Shown here piece by piece: positions 57,756-64,000 of a stretch of 64,000 nt of DNA. Source of the DNA: Pyropia haitanensis (Eukaryota; Rhodophyta; Bangiophyceae; Bangiales; Bangiaceae); contig SDUX01000010.1 of assembly GCA_008729055.1 (NCBI GenBank), positions 186,001-250,000 on the forward strand, read 5' to 3'. How positions within the stretch are numbered: the stretch's first letter is position 1; each line of letters begins with the position of its first letter. The notes below the pieces were generated by a model, which saw only the letters and a list, made by a program, of their open reading frames with translations, did no database searches and had not been told where the DNA came from. Both the position numbers and the translations under genes were made by a program.

Positions 57756-58328
57756 TGTGGTAGGATCACCAAACTAGTATGTAGAATAACGTAGCGGGGT
57801 CAACGGCCTTCGAACCGACCGGGCAATCGAGCAGAGGGTAGCCGTCGTCCGAGCACACCCAAGCACGAGTCTATGCAATGATCCCACTTCGTCTTGTCTC
57901 TCTGCGCTCCCCCCTCGCTACTCGATGCGAGGGAGCGCTTATATAGGCGCGGAGCAGCTCGCCACAGGCGCGACCAGGCACTCCACACCCCCCAGGGAAA
58001 GCAAAGCACACAAGCAAATCAATCAGACAGCGCGGCGCGAGGATTCAGCGGTAATCGCCAGCGCGGCCATTGTGTGCCATCGAGGATGACATCAGTTGAT
58101 GGCATGGTATGGACAGTTCCATCGCGTTTCATCAGCTTACAGCAATGACATGTCGGCGTCAAATCGATTGCACGACAATCGTGTCAGCAGCACCAGCGAC
58201 ATCCAGATCCGTCTAGAAGTGTCGCGTGGTGACAGGGTACACAGCGGGGATGACGCCACCGTGTTAGACAGCGAGGCCGCGCGTGGCCGCACGAAATTGA
58301 CGACAGCAGCATCAGGAAGGGATTCACA
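57756..58328 (-). repeat. 5' LTR of the copia element
   Basis: 573 bp, direct repeat of 51907-52479. It carries the element's promoter. Directly after it on the element's strand comes TTCGCGAATCAACAGGATAC. This does not begin TGG, so a primer site against a tRNA 3' end is not obvious. An internal tRNA site, as in Drosophila copia, is possible. Confidence 0.95.
57938..57947 (-). promoter_or_regulatory. TATA box in the 5' LTR
   Basis: CCTATATAAG on the element's strand, about 380 bases into the LTR. The same sequence is at 52089-52098 in the 3' LTR. Transcription would start some 25-35 bases further on, giving a U3 of about 410 bases. Confidence 0.7.
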
Positions 58329-58333
58329 CTTTG

Positions 58334-60520
58334 TGATCTGGTGAGACGACGTTGTGTTGTGACCTTTCTCTCGTGGAGACCTGCGCACCGAGGGTCGATG
58401 GACACGGTCGCCGCAGCTTGCGGCTCGGTGTGCGAGCTTGTCCCGCTGGTCAGTGTCGTTGTACTGCGCGGACTTGTCATAATCAGTTTCTCGCTCAGTT
58501 CCACCACATTGACCCCAACGTTCAGACGTGCCAGAATTGACATCTGCCTGCAACGAGGTGGCCCCTCATCACGTAGTTGAATTATCTATGAACTCTTGGA
58601 ATGCACAGAGACTTGTGTCTGCTGTCACGTGCCGAGGGGTGCCTCCTGCAGGTGGCGATCCTCAAGACTCTCCCCCCTTATCAGCCGGGTGGCCACGAAG
58701 GCTGAACCTGTTCTACAGCCAAGCAGAAGGGGGCGAGTGTGTGGCCAACAGGGAGGGATCAGGCCGCTCACCCGTGGCGGCGGACCGCGCGCCCTGGTCC
58801 GCCACCCCATCCGTCCCTTCGTGCTGGCGCCGGCGGCTTTGTGCGGTCCGCGGCGGCTGCCACTGGCGGCGCCGCCGCGTCGGCAGCCCAGTTCCGCCTC
58901 TGCCCTTGGTGGCGGACCCGTGGGCGGTCCGACCCACATATTGTTGCGCGCCGCGCACCCAGTGGGCGGTCCGGACACCCCAGCCGGCGAGGTGGGCGGC
59001 GCGGGGTGCCGCGACCGCCGGTGGCAGCCCCGCTATCGGCGGCGCCCCCGAACCGTGGACGATCGATTTCCACGCGGGACCCCCCCCGAGGGCATTGATC
59101 CAGCCAATTCCCATGCCAACTTCAAAGTCCCACGCGGGCCAGCTCGAGAGCGCGCGCCACACCCCGCGCACCCCCCCCCCCCCCCCCGCTGCAACGGCAG
59201 CAGGCTCGTTCCCTACCCCCCCTCCAGTCTGATCCTCAGGCCCCCCCCCCCCCCGCGCCGCCCGCCGAGTACGTGCAGGGACGACCACGAAGGGGGTGTG
59301 TCTTGCAACCGCGGCGGCCCTGTTGGTCGGCCGTGGCCGTAGGAAGGCGGGGGAGTTGCAGGAGCGGCCCGTGCGGGTCGCGACACCGGCCTGGGCAGGC
59401 TGTGGGTGGCAACGAACCCCCCCCCTCCCCCCACCCACCTCCCACTCAATCAAGGCCCCTATCGCCGCACGTCTTGCTCGCGGGATCCGTCTAGAGCCGT
59501 TTTTGGCGTCGCAGGGGGGGGGCGGGGTTGAGGGCGGCGGCACACCACGCCACGCGGCCCTGTGCCGCGGGGCCCGGCGCGTGCGCGCCGAGTCAGGCGG
59601 CGGCGTGGGGCGGGCGGGAGCGGCCGCCCCCGCCCGCCACTGCCGCGAAGGCCTGCCGGCGGTTGCGGCACGCTCCCTTCCCCGCTCCCGGCTCCACCCG
59701 TGGAGCCGCCGCCCCCTCCTTCCGCCCCCGCCCCCCCCTCGGCGGGCACTCGTCGGCGTTCAGGACAGCCGGCCCGCCACCGCCTGCGGCAGCCGCGAGC
59801 GTGGGGGTGGGGTTTGGGCGGTCGCGCGGGGCACCTTGCGCCACCCCGCCGCGGGTGCCACGCACCCGCCGCGGGGGGGGGGGGCGGGAACCAGGACGGC
59901 CGGCGCGCGCTGTGGCGGCGGCTGGTGCAGCAGCAGCGTGCGCTGTGCCTGGGGGGTGGGGAGGCAGAGGGGTGGTGTGGCTGGGGGGGGGTACGGGCGG
60001 TCTGAGGCGGTGGCTGTTTTGGTGGCCGCCCACGCTTTGGGCGGATCTCAGCCGTCGAAGAAAAGTAGGGGGCACCGGGTCCGACAGTGGCGCGGGGAGG
60101 GGGGGGGGGAGGGGTGGACGGACGGGGGCGGAGAGAGAGGGTGGCGGGTCTGACGGCCGCCCTGCTTGTCGGTGCCTGTCGGGAGGGGGGGGGCGGTCAC
60201 GGGGCGGTGTGGGGGGGGGGGGAGTGGCGGCCGCTGGTGCCGCGCGGCCGTCGCGGGGCTGCCGACGGGCCTCCCTCGGGTGTGCATGCGCCGCGGGCAG
60301 GCAGGGCGCACTCTACTTAAGTAGCCGACGCCGTTTACGCCGCACATCCCCATGTCCCACACGAATGCCCTTGGCCCCACCACGCTACTCGTAGTTCGTG
60401 CCACAAGGGAGTCTGTCTTGCCCGAGGTGCTCCTCGTCCCCATCTTTTCTTTCCTCCCACCACTGACCGTCCCCACTGCCACCCCACCACCCCGCTGGCC
60501 TTAGACACCGCGCTGCCATC
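58334..60520. other. Intergenic; upstream region of the nitrate transporter
   Basis: 58334-58600 continues the lower-GC composition seen left of the retrotransposon. 58700-60100 is GC-rich with no recognisable domain in any frame. The last 250 bases are CT-rich with the palindromic CTACTTAAGTAG at 60312-60323, about 200 bases before the NRT2 start. That is a plausible core promoter element, but no known nitrogen-response motif was identified. Confidence 0.4.
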
Positions 60521-61960
60521 ATGAGCTCTCGTGGGAGCAGCGATGCCGCCGAGCCGGCCGCTGCCCCCGCCCCCACCCGGCAGTTTCACTTGCCGGTGGA
60601 CGAGAAGAACCGGGCGACGAAGCTGGTGATCTTTCAGTTTTCTCGCCCCCACATGCGCTCCTTCCACTTTGCATGGCTGTCCTTCTTCCTCGCCTTTTTC
60701 GGTTGGTTTGCGCTCGCCCCGCTGCTGTCGACGATCAAGGAGCAGAACGAGTGGCTGAACGATGACTCGGCGCTCGACTCGAACATTATTGGCGTGGCGG
60801 GCACGGTCATGATGCGCTTTCTCGCGGGCCCTGTGTGCGACCGGTTTGGGCCGCGCATCACGCAGACGACGCTCCTCACCGTCTTTGCCATCCCCGTCTT
60901 CCTGGTGGGCACTGCCCGGAGCTTTGCCACGTTTGCGCTCGCCCGCTTCTTTATCGGGTTTATCGGCGCGGCGTTTGTGGTCACCCAGGCTTGGACGTCC
61001 ATCATGTTCGCGCCCGTCATTGTGGGCACGGCCAACGCCACGTCGGCCGGCTGGGGCAACCTGGGCGGTGGCGTCACGAACGCGGTCATGCCGCTCCTGT
61101 TCAAGGCTGTGGATGCTGGCCTGAAAAATCCTGACCGCTCGTGGCGGGTGGTCCAGGTCATTCCCGGCTCCGCGCTAGTGTTGTGCGGCGTTGCGCTCTT
61201 CTTCCTGTCGGACGACTGCCCCGAGGGCAACTACCAGGACCTGATCAAGGCGGGCACGCGGACCAAGACCAACCCGTGGCTGGCCTTTTTCCGCGCCGCG
61301 AAGAACTACCGCTCGTGGGTGCTGTTTACCCTCTACGCCGCGTGTTTTGGTGTGGAACTCATCATGAATGGCAACTTGGCGACGTATTTCAAACAAGAGT
61401 TCGGGTTGTCCCAGTCGGTCGCTGGCATCATCGCTGGTCTGTTTGGCCTTATGAACCTGTTTGCGCGCTCCATTGGTGGCATTGCGTCGGACGTGGCGGC
61501 CAAGAAGTATGGCATGCGCGGCCGCCTGTGGGCTTTCTTCATCATCCTCTTCTTGGAGGGGGTGGCGCTCATTTGCTTCTCGCGCGTTGGCGTCATTGGC
61601 GTGGCCATCCCTGTGCTGATCACCTTCTCGTCGTTTGTGCAGATGGCGGAGGGTGCCACCTTCGGCATTGTGCCGTTTGTTGACCCGGAGGCGACGGGTG
61701 CTGTGTCGGGTATTGTCGGCGCGGGTGGCAACGTCGGCGCTGTCACCCTCTCTTTCCTGCTTAAGATTGGCTCCAAGCCGGACGGCTTCATGTACCTGGG
61801 CTTCTTCGTTCTGGGCTGTTCCTTCCTGGTGCACGTGCTCTACTGGCCGCAGTATGGGGCGACCTTCCGCCCGGCGACGGCGCCGCCAGTCAAGGTGGTC
61901 GAGGACGATGCGGATATGGCGGAGGAGTACGCGGCAGGGCCGGCACCAATTGCCACCTAG
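60521..61960 (+). CDS. NRT2: High-affinity nitrate/nitrite transporter (NRT2/NNP family)
   Basis: 479 residues, intronless, undisturbed. It is a major-facilitator protein that imports nitrate with protons (or sodium) across the plasma membrane. The N-terminus has the family text FHLPVDEKNRATKL and PHMRSFHFAWLSFFLAFFGW. The first MFS motif is GPVCDRFGPR (about 103). The nitrate signature AGWGNLGGGVTNAVMP lies in the fifth helix (about 174). The second signature region has EGATFGIVPFV (about 376) and GAVSGIVGAGGNVGAV (about 393). Twelve hydrophobic segments can be counted, with a central loop around DDCPEGNYQDLIKAGTRTK. The C-terminus is short and acidic, ending YAAGPAPIAT. In algae this gene is usually induced by nitrate or nitrogen shortage and repressed by ammonium. 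It depends on an NAR2 partner in some lineages, but nothing in this window shows which applies. Confidence 0.97.
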   Translation: MSSRGSSDAAEPAAAPAPTRQFHLPVDEKNRATKLVIFQFSRPHMRSFHFAWLSFFLAFFGWFALAPLLSTIKEQNEWLNDDSALDSNIIGVAGTVMMRFLAGPVCDRFGPRITQTTLLTVFAIPVFLVGTARSFATFALARFFIGFIGAAFVVTQAWTSIMFAPVIVGTANATSAGWGNLGGGVTNAVMPLLFKAVDAGLKNPDRSWRVVQVIPGSALVLCGVALFFLSDDCPEGNYQDLIKAGTRTKTNPWLAFFRAAKNYRSWVLFTLYAACFGVELIMNGNLATYFKQEFGLSQSVAGIIAGLFGLMNLFARSIGGIASDVAAKKYGMRGRLWAFFIILFLEGVALICFSRVGVIGVAIPVLITFSSFVQMAEGATFGIVPFVDPEATGAVSGIVGAGGNVGAVTLSFLLKIGSKPDGFMYLGFFVLGCSFLVHVLYWPQYGATFRPATAPPVKVVEDDADMAEEYAAGPAPIAT

Positions 61961-62598
61961 ACGAAGATGGTCCGTGACTTGCAGCCGTGCGGCTGCGTTC
62001 CTCCCCGACGCATCCCTCCTCGTCCGAGGCATACGCTGTAGGTGCTTTAGGTCATCATGCCGGTGCTCGGATGCCGCTTCGCGCGTTGGCTGCGGTTGCG
62101 CCCGACGTCGCACCTTTTACCTTACCAGCGGTCGTATCTCCCTCGCCGACGGGGGTGTCTGATGGAAGAATATGAATTCTGTATCATACTTGAGGCATTG
62201 GTAACACTTATTTTTCTTTTCGACGACACCCTGCCTTGTCTCTCTATCTCGCACACGCGCTCTTGTATGCCCAGTGCCTCATGCACTCATCACTTGGATT
62301 GCCCTCTCATCGGGCACGGGCTTGTCATCCGCTTATCCAGCGCTCGGGCGGGCCATCCGCGACGTCACGACGTCATGACTGATCGGGCATGCTCACCAAT
62401 ATAGTGCGGCGCGGCAACGCATCAACCAAACGCTCAGGCGACCGTCCCGGAAGAAAATACGGCAACGTCCTCCACTGGGCCAAACGTCAGCACACACAGT
62501 GTCTTGCTAATGGCAGGGCGGGTCCATCCACCAGTGCCACCTACCCCCCCTAGCCGAAGCCATGCGCGTCCCGCACGCCCGCACCCCCCCGCCCACCC
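61961..62598. other. Intergenic, converging 3' ends
   Basis: Between the NRT2 stop and the stop of the - strand zinc-finger gene. 62160-62320 is comparatively AT-rich and may be the NRT2 3' untranslated region. No gene is seen. Confidence 0.5.
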
Positions 62599-62908
62599 TC
62601 ACACAAGGTCCGCGTCGTCTGTCAGCGGCGGCGCGCTGGGGTCTTTGCCCGGGACGGGCTTGGGGGTGGTGAGCGCTGGCGCCGCCCCCGCCTCCTCCAC
62701 CTCGTCGTACGTCCACTTGTACATGTCCCCCACCGCACACAGCGGGCACTTTAGGGTGCACGCGCCGCGGCAGTAGCGGCAGCCAATGGTGCGGCCGAGG
62801 TAGCCGTCGCCGTCGCACACGGGGCACGTCACCGTGCCGGCACCGCCACAGTAGGAGCACGGCGCGGCCGCCGCCGCGTCCGCGTCGGCAGCGGCGGCGC
62901 TGGGCGAA

Positions 62909-62948
<40 letters not shown>

Positions 62949-63234
62949 GAGCAGCGGCAGCCGCGGGCGCGGCGGGCGCGTCGGCGTCGGGCACAACGCC
63001 CCGCGGCGGCGCCCCCCCCAGCGGCTGAGCGGGCGTCCCCGCGGGCTCGCCGCCCGCCGACGCCGCCGCCCGCGCCTGCAGCAGCGGCCGCCGCCGTGAC
63101 GGCGCCGACGCTGCCACACGGGGCGACGGCGGCGGGCGCGCCGCGCCGAGGCGGGCCGCGCCACGACAAGATGGCCGCGGCCAGGCGGGGCAGCGGCAGG
63201 GGGGCGCATACCAAGGGGGTGAAAACGCAACCAT
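62599..63234 (-). CDS. DnaJ-type zinc-finger protein, probably plastid-targeted (BSD2/PSA2-like)
   Basis: 211 residues, intronless. The N-terminal 60 residues (MVAFSPPWYAPPC, then Arg/Ser/Pro-rich with no acidic residue) look like a transit peptide with an early Phe. An Ala-rich linker follows. Residues about 130-170 carry four cysteine pairs: CSYCGGAGTVTCPVCDGDGY, then CRYCRGACTLKCPLC. This is the C-x2-C-x-G-x-G repeat of the DnaJ zinc-binding domain, without any J domain. Stand-alone proteins of this kind in chloroplasts (BSD2, PSA2, LQY1) assist assembly of Rubisco or photosystems. Which one this resembles most cannot be settled here. The last two pairs deviate from the strict G-x-G spacing. 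The C-terminus is Pro/acidic (SAPPLTDDADLV). Confidence 0.75.
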
Positions 63235-63502
63235 GGCGGAAATGGTGGCGGTGACGAGTGCTTTGTTCTTGTACTGATAGGAGGGGGGGGGAGCGTGCGA
63301 CGCGGGCGTGCCGACGGGTGGGAAGGGGGGCCGACGGGGGAAAAAGCGGGGGGCGGGACGCGACGCGCGCGTACGCGACCGCGACGGTGCAGGTGCCGAG
63401 GCCGCAGTGGAGACCAGGGTTGCAAGATTTCAGTGAAATCATGCTCGGAAGCTTTGATTTCACTATGATTATCGTTCGTTTCAGTTTATAATTATAGAAA
63501 CC
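63235..63502. other. Intergenic, becoming AT-richer
   Basis: After a GC-rich upstream part, 63420-63500 is AT-rich with short palindromes (for example GATTTCAGTGAAATC at 63427-63441). It probably marks the left part of the hAT-derived sequence. Confidence 0.45.
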
Positions 63503-63937
63503 ATGAACGCGGCCACGTGTAGATGTAGCCCCCAGTTTGAAGCACCCAATGTTGTCGAGACCAGGTGGTGGCAAGCACCGCCACGCGCGGCCGGAGAGAG
63601 GTCGTTCTCGAACGCGGCCAATATCCAGAGCAAGCTGCGCACGAAGCTGTCGTACATCACCCTCCACAAGCTGCTCTACATTTGCTTCAACTCGCGCGTG
63701 CTACCAGATCACGTTGACATGCCTGCCCGTGGCTCCTCGGAGCTCGGGTTGCACAATGTCGAGCTGGAGGAGGTCGCAGATGAGCCAGAGGACGTGGGAG
63801 ACGAAGAGCGGGAGGGCAGTGGTGGGGAGGGAAGTGGAGACGAAGACATGTGGAACGATGAAATAGCTGGGGAGGATTGCGAGGAGGACCTGCTGGAACG
63901 GGCCACTCGTATCTCAACTCAGCAGTCTAATAAATAG
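63503..63937 (+). pseudogene. C-terminal fragment of a hAT-family transposase
   Basis: A 144-residue frame. Residues about 33-70 read GERSFSNAANIQSKLRTKLS, then TLHKLLYICFNSRVL. This is the hAT dimerisation signature: an (A/S)-E-R-x-(F/W)-S start, a helix with Lys-Leu-Arg-x-(K/R)-Leu and a closing Leu-Tyr-Ile-x-Phe/Tyr-Asn stretch. After it comes a long acidic tail rich in Glu, Asp and Gly. The BED zinc finger and the catalytic RNase H-like core are not in this window, so this is a decayed 3' piece, or an exon of a spliced element whose 5' part was lost. A host gene domesticated from hAT is less likely but possible. Confidence 0.65.
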
Positions 63938-64000
63938 CTGCCGGCGCAGCGCGCGTCAGGCGGATGTCGCGGCTGAGCAGCGCAGCGGCGGCGGCGGCCG

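Larger units (their letters stand above)
51902..58333 (-). mobile_element. Complete Ty1/copia LTR retrotransposon
   Basis: The whole element is present, coding on the - strand. The 5-bp target duplication CTTTG is at 51902-51906 and 58329-58333. The two 573-bp LTRs begin TG and end CA on the + strand. Internally, in transcription order, are Gag (57231-55699) and Pol with protease, integrase, reverse transcriptase and RNase H. Integrase before reverse transcriptase is the copia order. Wherever I compared the LTRs base by base they agree, including identical translated frames across them, which implies recent insertion. Both frames are intact, so the copy could be active. Its GC is visibly lower than the host genes. 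Confidence 0.95.

Overview
This is a window of nuclear DNA from a very GC-rich eukaryote. The best fit is a bangiophyte red alga (Porphyra/Pyropia group). Evidence for this: a high-affinity nitrate transporter of the algal NRT2 type; transit-peptide-bearing mitochondrial genes and one probable plastid gene; few spliceosomal introns; extreme GC with long G, C and GGC/GCC runs; and an LTR retrotransposon. The clade is inferred from overall character, not from a marker gene.

Layout. 1-15 kb: the C-terminal half of complex I NDUFS1 with its own targeting peptide (- strand, runs off the left edge), a secreted spondin-domain protein (-), an unidentified frame-broken gene (-), a BAG6-like protein (-) and a divergent DUF3754/TMEM143-like membrane protein (+). 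15-28 kb: a CLK/LAMMER protein kinase (-), a type II membrane O-fucosyltransferase-like enzyme (+), protein-L-isoaspartate methyltransferase (-) and an intron-containing tRNA-Val (+). 30-46 kb: a secreted cysteine-repeat protein (+), a CLASP/TOG-like protein (-), a four-exon Tim17/NDUFA11-family gene (-), an EAF6-like NuA4 subunit (+), a TPR/F-box/LRR protein like Dia2/Pof3 (-), a short TIR element, and a GATA zinc-finger factor with a split finger (-).

50-64 kb: a region of visibly lower GC holds a complete 6.4 kb Ty1/copia retrotransposon (5-bp target duplication, same-length 573-bp LTRs, Gag and Pol). It is followed by NRT2 (+), a DnaJ-type zinc-finger protein that may be plastid-targeted (-), and a C-terminal scrap of a hAT transposase (+).

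The genes are ordinary housekeeping and signalling genes, not an operon or gene cluster. Two encode complex I subunits, but 35 kb apart. Six reconstructed introns all begin GTAYGT. Many genes change reading frame at long homopolymers. These are most simply homopolymer-length errors in the assembly, so exact protein sequences there are provisional. Most very long open frames in this window are GC artefacts and are not annotated.
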